Origin: DATHWB01 sp040905965
GTDB taxonomy: Bacteria; Actinomycetota; Acidimicrobiia; Spongiisociales; ZC4RG35
Direction of reading: 5' to 3'
DNA: 64,000 nucleotides
NCBI GenBank assembly: GCA_040905965.1
Contig: JBBDQP010000092.1
Span: 21,682-85,681 of the forward strand
The notes under the pieces are model-generated. The model did not search any database. It was not told the origin of the DNA and was given only the letters and a program-made list of their open reading frames with translations. Numbering within the stretch: position 1 is the first letter of the stretch; the number at the start of each line of letters is the position of its first letter. Shown here piece by piece: positions 8,131 to 17,408 of this stretch. A program made the translations under genes and the position numbers.

Positions 8131-9996
8131 ATGGCTCGGGACTTCACTGCCCACGATCGGTGGCTCTTCAACAACGGTGAACAAGAGAACCTGTATCTCT
8201 TCCTCGGTGCCCATCTTGACGGAGATCACACGGTGTTCCGGGTCTGGGCGCCCAACGCCGAGAGTGTGTCGGTGACCGGCGACTGGAACGGGTGGAGTCC
8301 CGCCAGTCACCCGATGCGCGGCTCGGAATCGGGTGTCTGGGAGCTCGACGTCAGCGGGCCAGGCAAGGGGGACCGGTACAAGTATCTCATCGTCCCTCGC
8401 AACGGTGGCAGGCCCCTGGAGAAGGCCGACCCGTGTGCCTTTCATTCCGAGACGGGGCTCGGCACGGCTTCGATCATCTGGGATCTCGACTACCGGTGGT
8501 CGGACGATGAGTGGATGGCGAAGCGGGCCGAACGCAACGCGTTCGACGCTCCGATGTCGATCTACGAGTGTCACCTCGGTTCGTGGTCTCGGCAGGGCCC
8601 TCTGGACTATGTCTCGCTCGCCAAGGGTCTCGCCGATCATCTGGAACGCACCGGATTCACCCACATCGAGCTGATGCCGGTGATGGAGCACCCATTCGAT
8701 GGCTCCTGGGGATATCAGTCGACCGGATATTTCGCGCCGACCAGTCGCTTCGGAACGCCGCAGGGGATGATGGAGTTCGTCGACATCATGCATCAGCGGG
8801 GGATCGGCGTGATCCTCGACTGGGTTCCCTCCCATTTCGCCGTCGACGCCCACGGTCTCGCCCGATTCGACGGGACCCACTTGTACGAGCATTCGGACCC
8901 GCGCCAGGGCTTTCATCCCGACTGGGGCTCGTTCATCTTCAACTACGGCCGAAACGAGGTGCGGGCGTTCCTCCTGTCCTCGGCGCACTATTGGGTGGAC
9001 ATGTATCACGCCGACGGGCTCCGGGTGGACGGGGTCGCTTCGATGCTGTACCTCGACTATTCCCGGAAAGACGGGGAGTGGATCCCCAACACCCACGGGG
9101 GTCGGGAGAACCTCGAGGCCGTTTCTTTCGTCCGCAAGCTCAACGCCTCCCTCTACGGGCGGTTCCCCGGCATTCAGACCATTGCCGAAGAGTCGACCTC
9201 CTGGCCGCTGGTCACCCGCCCCACCGACGTCGACGGGCTCGGATTCGGATACAAGTGGGATATGGGATGGATGAACGACAGCCTCCGATATTTCGGGATG
9301 GACCCGATCTTCCGCGGCTACGAGGACAACCACCGGTTGTTGACGTTCCGCGGTTTGTATGCGTTCACGGAGAACTACGTGCTTGCCCTCTCCCACGACG
9401 AGGTCGTGCACGGCAAGCGGTCGCTCCTCGACAAGCAGCCAGGGGATGAGTGGCGTCGCTTCGCCGGGTTGCGGGCCCTCCTTGCCTACCAGTGGGCGCT
9501 GCCTGGCAAGAAGCTGCTTTTCATGGGTTCCGAGTTCGGTTCGCCGTTCGAATGGAACCACGAGGGCGAACTGCCCTTCTTTCTCCTGGACTACGAAGTC
9601 CACGCCGGTGTGCTCGCCTTCACCGCCGCGCTCAACGAGCTCTACCGGAACACGCCTGCGCTTCACATCGGTGAGCTGGCGGAAGAGTGCTTCCAGTGGA
9701 TCGAAGCAGACGACGTTGCACGATCCACCCTCGCCTTCCTGCGGAGTGCGGAAGGGCATCCTCCGGTGCTCGTCGTCTGCAACTTCACGCCTGAGGTGTG
9801 GTCCGACTACCGCATCGGGGTGCCCGCCGCTGGAGGGTGGACGACCCTGCTGTCGAGCGATGGAGCGGAATTCGGCGGCTCAGGACTCGCACCGGTCGAA
9901 CTCCAGACCGAGTCGGTCGGGAGCCACGGCTACGACCAATCCGTGGTCTTCGCGGTCCCTCCGATGTCGGTGTCGTTCTTCTCGCCCGCAGGCTGA
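8131..9996 (+). CDS. glgB: 1,4-alpha-glucan branching enzyme
   Basis: A 621-residue GH13 enzyme that introduces alpha-1,6 branches into glycogen. The N-terminal CBM48-like region (VFRVWAPNAESVSVTGDWNG) is followed by the (beta/alpha)8 barrel with all four GH13 regions: DWVPSHF near residue 230, DGLRVDGV with the nucleophile Asp ~300, AEES with the acid/base Glu ~353, and LSHDEVVHGK with Asp ~423. The length fits GlgB forms lacking the extra N1 module. It is followed 12 nt later by a CopC-like gene and then glgC. Confidence 0.96.
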   Translation: MARDFTAHDRWLFNNGEQENLYLFLGAHLDGDHTVFRVWAPNAESVSVTGDWNGWSPASHPMRGSESGVWELDVSGPGKGDRYKYLIVPRNGGRPLEKADPCAFHSETGLGTASIIWDLDYRWSDDEWMAKRAERNAFDAPMSIYECHLGSWSRQGPLDYVSLAKGLADHLERTGFTHIELMPVMEHPFDGSWGYQSTGYFAPTSRFGTPQGMMEFVDIMHQRGIGVILDWVPSHFAVDAHGLARFDGTHLYEHSDPRQGFHPDWGSFIFNYGRNEVRAFLLSSAHYWVDMYHADGLRVDGVASMLYLDYSRKDGEWIPNTHGGRENLEAVSFVRKLNASLYGRFPGIQTIAEESTSWPLVTRPTDVDGLGFGYKWDMGWMNDSLRYFGMDPIFRGYEDNHRLLTFRGLYAFTENYVLALSHDEVVHGKRSLLDKQPGDEWRRFAGLRALLAYQWALPGKKLLFMGSEFGSPFEWNHEGELPFFLLDYEVHAGVLAFTAALNELYRNTPALHIGELAEECFQWIEADDVARSTLAFLRSAEGHPPVLVVCNFTPEVWSDYRIGVPAAGGWTTLLSSDGAEFGGSGLAPVELQTESVGSHGYDQSVVFAVPPMSVSFFSPAG

Positions 9997-10008
9997 CTGG
10001 AGGAGCCG

Positions 10009-10509
10009 GTGCGTCGGGCAGTGATCCTCGCCACGCTTGTCCTTTGCATATGTCCCGCAATCACGGTGCTCGCCCACGGCACCTTCGTCGACGCCCGTCC
10101 CCTTCCCGGCGTCGGAGTGGGCGGAGTCGTCGACGAGGTTGCGTTCCTGTTTCCCGAAGACCTCGTCGCCGGTGCCGGTTCGATCACCGTCACGGGTCCG
10201 ACCGGCATCGAAGTGCCGACAGCTGGAGAACCGGAATACCCGATCGGGGCGGTGATTCGGCTTCCGATCGAACAGTTGACCGAACCCGGCTCCTACCGAG
10301 TCGACTACCGAGTTCTGGCGGCGGACGGGTTCGTCTTCGAAGGCTCGTTCGAGTTCACATACGACGTCGATGCTGAGCCGCTCGACCCCCTTCCCTACGG
10401 TCGGCAGGGTCCGGCCTGGTGGCTGGTGGGAGTGGGGGGAGCGTTGGCGGGTGTCCTGGTCCTGCTCGCCCGCAAGAGGAGGCGGGATTCGCCGGGTGAC
10501 GCCGGGTGA
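10009..10509 (+). CDS. CopC-domain secreted/membrane-anchored protein
   Basis: A 166-residue protein with a signal peptide (about 1-22, ending LAHG), a single CopC/YcnJ-like beta-sandwich (GSITVTGPTG, GSYRVDYRVLAADGFVFEGS) and a C-terminal membrane helix (about 138-157) with a KRRR stop-transfer. CopC domains bind copper through the N-terminal histidine of the mature chain, which is present here (AHGTFVDARPLPG). The GTG start has GGAGG upstream. It is oddly placed between glgB and glgC, with no CopD partner next to it; a copper role is inferred from the family only. Confidence 0.78.
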   Translation: MRRAVILATLVLCICPAITVLAHGTFVDARPLPGVGVGGVVDEVAFLFPEDLVAGAGSITVTGPTGIEVPTAGEPEYPIGAVIRLPIEQLTEPGSYRVDYRVLAADGFVFEGSFEFTYDVDAEPLDPLPYGRQGPAWWLVGVGGALAGVLVLLARKRRRDSPGDAG

Positions 10510-10547
10510 CAGGTCAGTAGGGTTTGGAAGGACGAGGAAGGAGAGCC

Positions 10548-11801
10548 GTGTCGACAAGTGCCAACCGCCGCCGCGTCCTCTCGATGGTTCTTGCCGGGGG
10601 CGAGGGAAAACGGCTGATGCCGTTGACCCGGGACCGGGCCAAGCCGGGTGTGCCGTTCGGCGGGCATTACCGGCTCATCGACTTTGCCCTCTCCAATCTC
10701 GTCAACGGCGGCTTCCGCCGGATCGTGGTACTCACCCAATACAAGAGCCACAGCCTCAACGTGCATCTGTCGCGTACGTGGCGGATGTCGACGCTGTTGG
10801 GCAACTACGTGACGTCGGTGCCCGCCCAGATGCGCATGGGCAAACGCTGGTTCCTCGGTTCGGCCGACGCCATCCTGCAGAACATCAACATCATCTCTGA
10901 CGAACAACCCGACCACATCTTCGTGTTCGGTGCCGATCACATCTACCGGATGGATCCACGTCAGATGCTCGATGAGCACGTGGCATCCGGCGCGGGAGTG
11001 ACAGTCGCCGGGATCCGGGTGCCGATCGAACAGGCCGCTTCCTTCGGGATCATCGAACTCGGTACGTCCGCCAAGATCGAACGGTTCCGCGAGAAGCCGT
11101 CCGACCCGACCCCTGTCCCCGACGACCCGACGATGGTCCTGGCTTCCATGGGCAACTACATCTTCCGCACCGACGTGCTCCTCGACCTCATCCATGAGGA
11201 TTCCCTTCGCGACGATTCGAAACACGACGTCGGCGGCGATCTCATTCCCGCCCTCGTCGACAAGGGCGAAGCCCACGTCTACGACTTCACCACCAACGAG
11301 GTGCCGGGGGTGACCGAGCGCGAGCACGCCTACTGGCGGGATGTGGGAACCCTCGACTCGTACTTCGACGCCCACATGGATCTGGTCTCGGTCGATCCCG
11401 TGTTCAACCTCTACAACACCGAATGGCCGATCTTCACCAGTGACGTGACCGCACCCCCGGCCAAGGTCGTCGCCGTCGCGGAGCATGGTGCCGGGCAGTT
11501 GGCCGACTCCATCCTCTCCAACGGGGTGGTGATCTCCGGTGGCTATGTCCGCAACTCGGTGCTCTCACCCTGGGTGCGGGTGGATCCCGGTGCCGTGCTG
11601 GAAGGCACGGTGCTGCTCGAGGATGTCGTCGTCGGCGAAGGCGCTCAACTCCGCAACGTGATCGTCGACAAGAACGTCCAGATTCCGCCCGGAGCCCGCA
11701 TCGGCTTCGACGTCGAACGCGATCGAGCCCGAGGCTTCGAGATCTCCGACGGCGGCGTCGTCGCCGTCCCCAAGAACACCAAAATCACCGAGCCGGAGTA
11801 G
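10548..11801 (+). CDS. glgC: Glucose-1-phosphate adenylyltransferase
   Basis: A 417-residue ADP-glucose pyrophosphorylase, the committed step of glycogen synthesis. The N-terminal nucleotidyltransferase motif LAGGEGKRLMPLTRDRAKP, then FGGHYRLIDFALSN, the FGADHIYRMD stretch and a C-terminal left-handed beta-helix (SPWVRVDPGAVLEGTVLLED) are in the expected order. GTG 10548 was chosen because AGGAAGGAG ends a few nt before it. Its 3' end overlaps the convergent glgX by 17 nt. Confidence 0.96.
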   Translation: MSTSANRRRVLSMVLAGGEGKRLMPLTRDRAKPGVPFGGHYRLIDFALSNLVNGGFRRIVVLTQYKSHSLNVHLSRTWRMSTLLGNYVTSVPAQMRMGKRWFLGSADAILQNINIISDEQPDHIFVFGADHIYRMDPRQMLDEHVASGAGVTVAGIRVPIEQAASFGIIELGTSAKIERFREKPSDPTPVPDDPTMVLASMGNYIFRTDVLLDLIHEDSLRDDSKHDVGGDLIPALVDKGEAHVYDFTTNEVPGVTEREHAYWRDVGTLDSYFDAHMDLVSVDPVFNLYNTEWPIFTSDVTAPPAKVVAVAEHGAGQLADSILSNGVVISGGYVRNSVLSPWVRVDPGAVLEGTVLLEDVVVGEGAQLRNVIVDKNVQIPPGARIGFDVERDRARGFEISDGGVVAVPKNTKITEPE

Positions 11802-13851
11802 GTCCCCCCTCGGCCTCGCGCATCAGCACCACTGCGCCGAAGCTGGCCACGGTGACTCGATCGGTCACCTCGCTGTCCTGATTCGATCCGACCGTGTCGA
11901 CGACGACCGACCATCCGTGCCGTCCCACGGTTTCGGGAAGCGAGAAGACCTCATCGTCGAATCCGCCGTTGAAGAGGAGCATCACATCGTCGTCGACGAC
12001 GGTTCCTTCGGCGGCGTGCACGACGCGGCCCGCCAGGTAGAGCGCCACCGCCATGGCAGCCGGGTCGTCCCAGTGGACCGGCGTCATCTCTTCCCCGGCC
12101 GGGGTGAACCATCCGACGAGGTCGTGGGTCTCGTCGGCGTGCTCGTGCAGCCAGGCAGTGCGCCGGAAGGTCGGGTGGTCTCGACGCAGCTCTGTGAGCC
12201 GTGCCACGAATGCGACGAGATCCGCATCGGCCGCCTCCCAATCGAACCAGGACACTTCGTTGTCCTGGTTGTAGGCGTTGTTGTTCCCTCCCTGGCTCCG
12301 TCCGAACTCGTCACCGCCCAAGAGCATCGGAACGCCCTGGGAGAGAAGCAGCGTCACCAGCATCGAGCGCGTCCGACGCCTGCGGATCGTCAGGACGAGC
12401 TCGTCTTCGGTGGGTCCTTCCACCCCCGAATTCCATGATCGATTGTCGGCGTGGCCGTCGCCGTTGGACTCGCCGTTCGCCTGGTTGTGCCGATGGTCAT
12501 AGGAGACGACATCGGCGAGCGTGAAGCCGTCATGCGAACTGAGGAAGTTGATCGAAGCGGTGGGCGTGCGCCCGCTGAGTTCGAACAGCGGGGACGACCC
12601 GGTGACGGCGTTCCCGAACGCTCCCAGGCTGGATGCCGTTCCCTTCCAGAAGTCGCGCACCGTGTCCCGGTACGAATCGTTCCACTCTGACCAGCGGGCA
12701 GGGAATTGACCGACCCGATACCCGGCCGGACCGACGTCCCACGGTTCGGCGATGAGCTTCGTGCCCTGGAGAATCGGGTCCTGGGCCACCGCCCCGAAGA
12801 ACCCGCCGAGCGGGTCGAAGTCCGAATGGGTCCGACCGAGGGTCGTGGCGAGATCGAAACGGAATCCGTCGACATGCATCTCCTCCACCCAGTAGCGGAG
12901 ACTGTCCATCACAAGGCGAAGGGCAGGGGGGGATCCGAGGTCCACAGTGTTGCCGGTTCCCGTCCAATTCAGATACCGCGCGGGATCCTGATCCAGTCGG
13001 TAATACGCCTGGTTGTCCAGGCCGCGCAGGTTCAGGGTCGGTCCGAGGTGGTTGCCTTCGGCGGTGTGGTTGTAGACCACGTCGAGGATGACTTCGATCC
13101 CGGCAGCGTGAAGCAGGCGCACCATTCCCTTGAACTCGGTCACCGGGTCGTCGGTGGCGGCGTATTCGGCGTGGGGGGCGAAAAATCCGATGGTGTTGTA
13201 GCCCCAGTAGTTGCGGAGACCCTGGTCCACAAGGAACTGGTCGTGGAGGAACTGGTGCACGGGGAGCAGTTCGACCGCCGTGACTCCGATCGCCTTCAGG
13301 TGTGAGATGACCGCTGGATGTGCGAGCCCGGCGTAGGTTCCGCGCAGGGTTTCGGGGACATCAGGGTGGTGTTGGGTGATGCCCTTGACATGGACCTCGT
13401 AGATGACTGAGTCCGCCATCGGCACTTTCGGCGCCCTGTCGTCACCCCAGTCGAAGGTGCCGTCGATCACGACCGATCGCACTCCCGCGTTCGCGCTGTC
13501 GCGACGCCGCCTCGAACCGTGTGCCGAATCGCCCATGAGCAGCCGACGATCGCCGATGTCGAAGAGGCGCCCGTACGGATCGGTCAGCAGCTTGGCGGGG
13601 TTGCACCGCATCCCCCTTCCAGGCTCCCACGGTCCGTCGACTCGGAACCCGTACCGGATCCCCGGTCCGACACCGGAGACGTGGCCACTGAAGACGTCAT
13701 CGCGACGGCCCGGGAGGTCCAACTGGTGTTCGGTGTGGCCGTCGAACAGACAGAGCAGGACTCGATCGGCGACGCTCGACCACACGGCGAAGTTGACCCC
13801 CGCGCTGTCGGGGGTGGCGCCCAGTCTGTCGTGTCCGTCGGTCAGGTGCAC
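11785..13851 (-). CDS. glgX: Glycogen debranching enzyme
   Basis: A 688-residue GH13_11 isoamylase-type enzyme that removes alpha-1,6 branches from phosphorylase-trimmed glycogen. It has the CBM48 start (LGATPDSAGVNFAVWSSVAD), region I LDVVYNHT, region II DGFRFDLATTLGR, region III IAEPWDVG and region IV NFLSSHDGFTLADVV, followed by the GGNNNAYNQDNE motif typical of GlgX. The GTG start is the first codon of the conserved N terminus. It faces glgC across a 17-nt overlap. Together with glgB and glgC it forms a compact glycogen locus; no glgA or glgP is in the window. Confidence 0.95.
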   Translation of the reverse strand: MHLTDGHDRLGATPDSAGVNFAVWSSVADRVLLCLFDGHTEHQLDLPGRRDDVFSGHVSGVGPGIRYGFRVDGPWEPGRGMRCNPAKLLTDPYGRLFDIGDRRLLMGDSAHGSRRRRDSANAGVRSVVIDGTFDWGDDRAPKVPMADSVIYEVHVKGITQHHPDVPETLRGTYAGLAHPAVISHLKAIGVTAVELLPVHQFLHDQFLVDQGLRNYWGYNTIGFFAPHAEYAATDDPVTEFKGMVRLLHAAGIEVILDVVYNHTAEGNHLGPTLNLRGLDNQAYYRLDQDPARYLNWTGTGNTVDLGSPPALRLVMDSLRYWVEEMHVDGFRFDLATTLGRTHSDFDPLGGFFGAVAQDPILQGTKLIAEPWDVGPAGYRVGQFPARWSEWNDSYRDTVRDFWKGTASSLGAFGNAVTGSSPLFELSGRTPTASINFLSSHDGFTLADVVSYDHRHNQANGESNGDGHADNRSWNSGVEGPTEDELVLTIRRRRTRSMLVTLLLSQGVPMLLGGDEFGRSQGGNNNAYNQDNEVSWFDWEAADADLVAFVARLTELRRDHPTFRRTAWLHEHADETHDLVGWFTPAGEEMTPVHWDDPAAMAVALYLAGRVVHAAEGTVVDDDVMLLFNGGFDDEVFSLPETVGRHGWSVVVDTVGSNQDSEVTDRVTVASFGAVVLMREAEGGPTPAR

Positions 13852-13906
13852 CGGACCATGTTGGCACCGGGTCGGGTTGCCTCCGTCGTGATCACCGGCT
13901 GTGACC

Positions 13907-13912
13907 TACGGT
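13907..13912 (+). promoter_or_regulatory. Putative -10 for ABC ATPase gene
   Basis: TACGGT, 5 nt before the ATG at 13918; leaderless arrangement. Confidence 0.4.
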
Positions 13913-13917
13913 TGGGC

Positions 13918-15046
13918 ATGGTCGAGGTGTGTTTCCAGGGTGTGTCGAAGCGATACGCCGGTCGTGTGGTCCTGTCCGACGTCGACCTGACCATTCCATC
14001 TGGCGCGCTTGTGGCTCTGGTCGGACCGTCCGGGTCGGGAAAGTCTTCGCTTCTCAGGATGATCTGCGGCCTCGACCGACCCGACGAGGGCACGGTGACG
14101 GTGGGGGGCCGCCCCGTCGTTGCGACCACCGGTCCGCCCACCGGAGTCGCCATGGTCTTTCAGAACGACGCCCTCTACGACCACTTCGACGTCGCCGCCA
14201 ACCTCCGCTTCCCGCTCCAGGTCAGCGGAGCCGATGTCGACCACACCGACCAGGTGTCGAAGGCGAGCGCACGGTGGGCCGGCATCACACGACTTTGGAG
14301 ACGATCGCCGCGAACTCTTTCGGGAGGTGAGCGGAGCATGGTGGCCACCGGGCGTGCCATCTCCAGGGACGGTCTCGAAGTGCTGCTTCTCGACGAGCCT
14401 CTCGCCGGAGCCGATCGGCAGGTCAGACAGCGCTTCAGACGGGAACTCCGCCTACTCCACCAGAGAGGAGGAATGACGACAGTCGTTGCCACCAACGATG
14501 AGCAGGAGGCGATGGCGCTCGGCGATCTGCTGGTGGTTGTGATCGGCGGTGGTATCGCCCAGATCGGCTCACCCCGGACCGTGTTCGAATCCCCTGACAC
14601 GACGACGGTGGCGTCCTTCCTCGGGTCTCCACCGATGAACCTCTTCCCCGGGACGGTCGTGGTCGAGGATGGCTTGGTCGCGGTCGATGTCGGCGGCGAT
14701 CGTGTGGTGATCGAATCTCCCGCCCTCGGACTCACCGCCGGGACTCGGGTGGTCGTCGGGCTTCATGCCCACGAGCTCGTGATTGCGCCACCAGGGACGC
14801 CATTTGGGAGAATGATTCATGGGACTGCCAGTCGGATCGAGGATCTGGGATCCCGCATCAACATCTTGTTCGGTCTGGGACGAAGCGCGGCCGGTACGTT
14901 CGTCATGACGGAGAATCGCCCGGCCGCGTTGCGGCCGGGCGANNNNNNNNNNGGGGTGGGGGGGGGGCGACCGGCTGGAACTGACATGGGCCCCCGACCG
15001 TATGCGGCTCTTTCGGGCCGACACCGGCCGGGCCATCCCCATGTAG
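13918..15046 (+). CDS. Sugar-type ABC transporter ATPase (frame broken by assembly gap)
   Basis: An ATPase of the UgpC/MsmK/MalK group. Walker A (GPSGSGKSS), Q-loop (VFQNDALY), signature (LSGGERSMVATGRA), Walker B (VLLLDEPLAG) and a C-terminal TOBE-like regulatory region (NLFPGTVVVEDGLVAVDVGG) are in order. The frame is open to the N run at 14943. After it, the C terminus resumes in another frame at about 14966 (GDRLELTWAPDRMRLFRADT) and ends at TAG 15044-15046. The N run and adjoining G-run therefore do not have their true length. These ATPases serve sugar uptake, which fits the glycogen genes, but no permease is adjacent. Confidence 0.85.
14916..14942 (+). repeat. Perfect 12-bp GC hairpin at gap edge
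   Basis: Arms 14916-14927 and 14931-14942 with a GTT loop are fully complementary and almost all G/C. The second arm ends exactly where the Ns begin. It lies inside the ABC ATPase coding sequence and is likely why assembly broke here. Confidence 0.85.
14943..14967. other. Assembly gap (10 N) plus suspect G-run
   Basis: Ten Ns (14943-14952) are followed by fifteen bases made of G except for one T. The reading frame of the spanning gene changes here, so both the gap length and the homopolymer are unreliable. Confidence 0.95.
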
Positions 15047-15070
15047 TGAGGGTCGGGCCGCGGGAGCGTC

Positions 15071-15292
15071 TCACCCCCACTCGCCCACAGACATCTCCTG
15101 CACGGTCTCGAGGTGCGCCGCCTGCAGAGCCCGGGCGAGCGCCCTTTGGAAAGTCCTGAGGCGGCGGGCGGCACCCGCCGCCTCAGGGGACGCTTCGGCG
15201 GCGCCCCTCTCGAAGCGACAGAGCGTCGATGCAACTCCGTCCACGAGTGCTCGCGATTGCGGGACGATCACGGTTGCCTGCGACATCTCCAT
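15071..15292 (-). CDS. Small Ala/Arg-rich hypothetical protein
   Basis: A 73-residue frame with no recognised family. It is predicted helical (RALARALQAAHLETVQEM) with no membrane segment or metal motif. The start has no clear Shine-Dalgarno or -10 hexamer. A 14-bp perfect hairpin lies inside it, so it could instead be a non-coding 3' region. It fills a space between the ABC ATPase end and the transglycosylase gene. Moderate to low support. Confidence 0.35.
   Translation of the reverse strand: MEMSQATVIVPQSRALVDGVASTLCRFERGAAEASPEAAGAARRLRTFQRALARALQAAHLETVQEMSVGEWG
15155..15187. terminator. Strong 14-bp hairpin
   Basis: Perfectly complementary arms 15155-15168 and 15174-15187 with a CGGCA loop. 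It lies 109 nt past the ABC ATPase stop and inside the doubtful 73-aa frame. No long T-run follows on either strand (minus: ACTTTCC). A terminator is the likeliest role. Confidence 0.4.
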
Positions 15293-15430
15293 TGACCCCC
15301 TTGTCGGTCTGACGGTGCACTCATCACGATGCCGTAGGCCTGTTTCCCGAGCGTTTCAGGAAGCGAAAGCTGTGGTGTCGGTTCGCAGACCACTTTGGTG
15401 TTCCGCTGCAACCGCAGCGCTTTCAGGGAC

Positions 15431-16567
15431 CTAGAGGTAGGTGCGGCAGGTCCACGGCCGCCATGGCTCGCCGAGCCTGGCCCGGTAGTACTCGGCCAGC
15501 CAGGAGGCAGCGATGATGTTGGCTTCGCCGTCGAAGACCGACCGGTCTCCCACACCCGCCCGCACGCTGGCGACCGCCCAGGTCCCCGAGATGAACTGGA
15601 AGAGACCAGAGGCTCCGGAGTAGGGGTTGAGGGCGTCCGGATCGCCGAGGCTCTCGCACTGCATGATCACCAGCGCGTCGAGGACGAGGTCCGGTGCGAA
15701 ATGCGCCTCTATCAGAGGGCGCCACGCCATGACCCGATCATTGATCGGGATCGGTGGCCAGTCTTCTGTTGGTGTCGTGGTGGTCGTGGTGGTCTCGTTG
15801 GTGGTTTCCGGCGTGGTGGTCGGCGTGGTGGTGGGCGGGCTGGTCGTGGTGGTCGTCGCAGTGTCCTCCGCCCGGCGCTGTGCCTCCTCTTCGGCGATCG
15901 CCCGATCGACCCCGTCGAGGGCCGCCCGGAAGGTGGCGTCGGCCTGGGCGGCGCGGGCGAAGGCATCTGCCACTTCGGCATTGGCGGCTGCGAAGAGTTC
16001 CTGGAGACGCTCGGTGCGGGCTGCGAGTTGTTGCTCGAGCGACTCGACCTGGACGAGTTCGATGGCGTGCTCTGCGCGAATCCGTTCGAGTTCGGTTCGC
16101 TGGCTCAACAGGTCGCTCAGCGTCGTGAGGGCGTTGACCTGAGATTCGCGCATGACCTGTCCGACGAAGATCGCCTCTTCCACCGACTCGGTGTCCAAGA
16201 CCACACTTGCCGTGCTCGTCACGGCCTCCATGTAGGCGGCGATCGTGTGGCTCACGAGCTGTTGTTCGGCGGCGAGGGCTTCGGCATCCGCGAAGGTGAG
16301 CGAGTCGCTGATCTGTTGCAACCGGATGCCAGCAGCCGCGAGGTCGACGGCAGCGACCTGGTACTCGTCGAGGGCCGTGAATAGCGCGGCTTCCACTTCG
16401 TCTGCATCTGCGATCGCCGACGAGACCACTGCGTAGGCGGCGTCGACTTCGTCGGCAGCGGACCGAGCGCGCTCTTCAGCCTCGTCGACTTGGGCGAAGA
16501 CGGGAGAGGCGACGCTGGCGAGCAGAGTCGTGGTGACGGTGAGGGCGATGAGCCCACGGATACGCAT
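15431..16567 (-). CDS. Secreted coiled-coil protein with lytic-transglycosylase-like domain
   Basis: A 378-residue exported protein. It has a signal peptide (1-25, ending SPVFA), a long helical/coiled-coil region (about 28-235) like the N-terminal part of peptidoglycan-hydrolase regulators, a Thr/Pro linker (about 240-280), then an SLT-type lysozyme-like domain. That domain has the probable catalytic Glu305 in MQCESLGDP, followed by NPYSGASGLFQF. It probably cleaves or remodels peptidoglycan. ATG 16567 was chosen because the signal peptide begins there. Divergent from msrA. Confidence 0.85.
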   Translation of the reverse strand: MRIRGLIALTVTTTLLASVASPVFAQVDEAEERARSAADEVDAAYAVVSSAIADADEVEAALFTALDEYQVAAVDLAAAGIRLQQISDSLTFADAEALAAEQQLVSHTIAAYMEAVTSTASVVLDTESVEEAIFVGQVMRESQVNALTTLSDLLSQRTELERIRAEHAIELVQVESLEQQLAARTERLQELFAAANAEVADAFARAAQADATFRAALDGVDRAIAEEEAQRRAEDTATTTTTSPPTTTPTTTPETTNETTTTTTTPTEDWPPIPINDRVMAWRPLIEAHFAPDLVLDALVIMQCESLGDPDALNPYSGASGLFQFISGTWAVASVRAGVGDRSVFDGEANIIAASWLAEYYRARLGEPWRPWTCRTYL

Positions 16568-16656
16568 CGGTGCCACCGAGGGTATTCGACCCGGCGAATA
16601 GTCGAAAGCCGGGGTCGATCGAAACATTCGGTGAACCGGGAGCACTAGTCAGGCTG

Positions 16657-17316
16657 ATGAACGACAATGAAGCCATGTTCGGACGTTCAAAGAATCGCGA
16701 TGCGTTGATATCCGCCGATGAGGCACTCGCCGGGCGGCCGCATGCCGTCACCGGTCTGCAGCCGCATCTGGTGCTCGGGAACCCTCTCATCCCACCCTTC
16801 CCCGATGGACACGAGGTGATCTCATTCGCCATGGGCTGCTTCTGGGGAACCGAGAAATACTTCTGGGACCTCGACGGGGTGTGGACGACGGCCGCCGGAT
16901 ACCAGGGCGGGCACACGCCGAATCCCACGTACGAGGAGGTGTGCACCGGGCGCACCGGTCATGCCGAGGCGGTCATCGTCGTGTACGACCCCGGGCGGGC
17001 CAGCCTCGACGAGATGTTCAAGGCGTTTTGGGAGAACCACGACCCGACCACGCCGAACCGACAGGGCAACGATGTCGGTACCCAATACCGGTCCGCAATC
17101 TATCCGACGACTGACAGCCAACTGGTGGCGGCTCTCGCATCACGCGACGTGTACCAAGCGAAGCTGGATGAGGGTGGGTTTGGCATGATCTCGACGGAGA
17201 TACGCCAGGCTGGCCCGTTCTTCTATGCGGAGGATTACCACCAGCAGTATCTCTTCAAGAACCCCAACGGCTACTGCAACCACGGCTTCTGCCAGGCCCC
17301 CTACCCGGCTTCCTAG
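16657..17316 (+). CDS. msrA: Peptide-methionine (S)-S-oxide reductase
   Basis: A 219-residue MsrA, repairing oxidised methionine. The catalytic motif GCFWGTEKYF has Cys ~61, followed by GYQGGHTPNPTYEEVCTGRTG, WENHDPTTPNRQGNDVGTQY and the C-terminal YCNHGFCQAPYP with resolving cysteines, all in the usual order. About 45 extra N-terminal residues precede the catalytic motif, as in long actinobacterial MsrA forms. ATG 16657 follows a weak TAGTCA hexamer; ATG 16675 is an alternative. No msrB nearby. Confidence 0.95.
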   Translation: MNDNEAMFGRSKNRDALISADEALAGRPHAVTGLQPHLVLGNPLIPPFPDGHEVISFAMGCFWGTEKYFWDLDGVWTTAAGYQGGHTPNPTYEEVCTGRTGHAEAVIVVYDPGRASLDEMFKAFWENHDPTTPNRQGNDVGTQYRSAIYPTTDSQLVAALASRDVYQAKLDEGGFGMISTEIRQAGPFFYAEDYHQQYLFKNPNGYCNHGFCQAPYPAS

Positions 17317-17335
17317 CGGGGCAGGGGTACAAACA

Positions 17336-17408
17336 GACCGCTTCGCACAGGCCGCGCCCTTCGTTTTGGTACGCGGAACGCTCTACGAATGAAGCGCTGG
17401 TTCGCTAA
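17336..17408. repeat. Dispersed palindromic repeat A, copy 1
   Basis: Left arm GACCGCTTC (17336-17344) and right arm GAAGCGCTGGTTCGCTAA (17391-17408) recur at 35741-35852 with a different spacer. The right end covers the stop codon of the minus-strand protease gene, so the element may act as its 3' structure or terminator. Confidence 0.6.

Noticed and set aside
8023..9759. Long minus-strand open frame (578 codons) opposite glgB
   Set aside because: It lies entirely antisense to glgB, whose catalytic motifs are all intact. High-GC codon bias leaves the opposite frame open; the translation has no recognisable domain.
15293..15430. Possible tRNA because of a GGTTCG stretch
   Set aside because: No cloverleaf, acceptor stem or CCA-type end could be folded on either strand. 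It is the 3' flank of the transglycosylase gene with only a weak GCTGC/GCAGC hairpin at 15404-15419.
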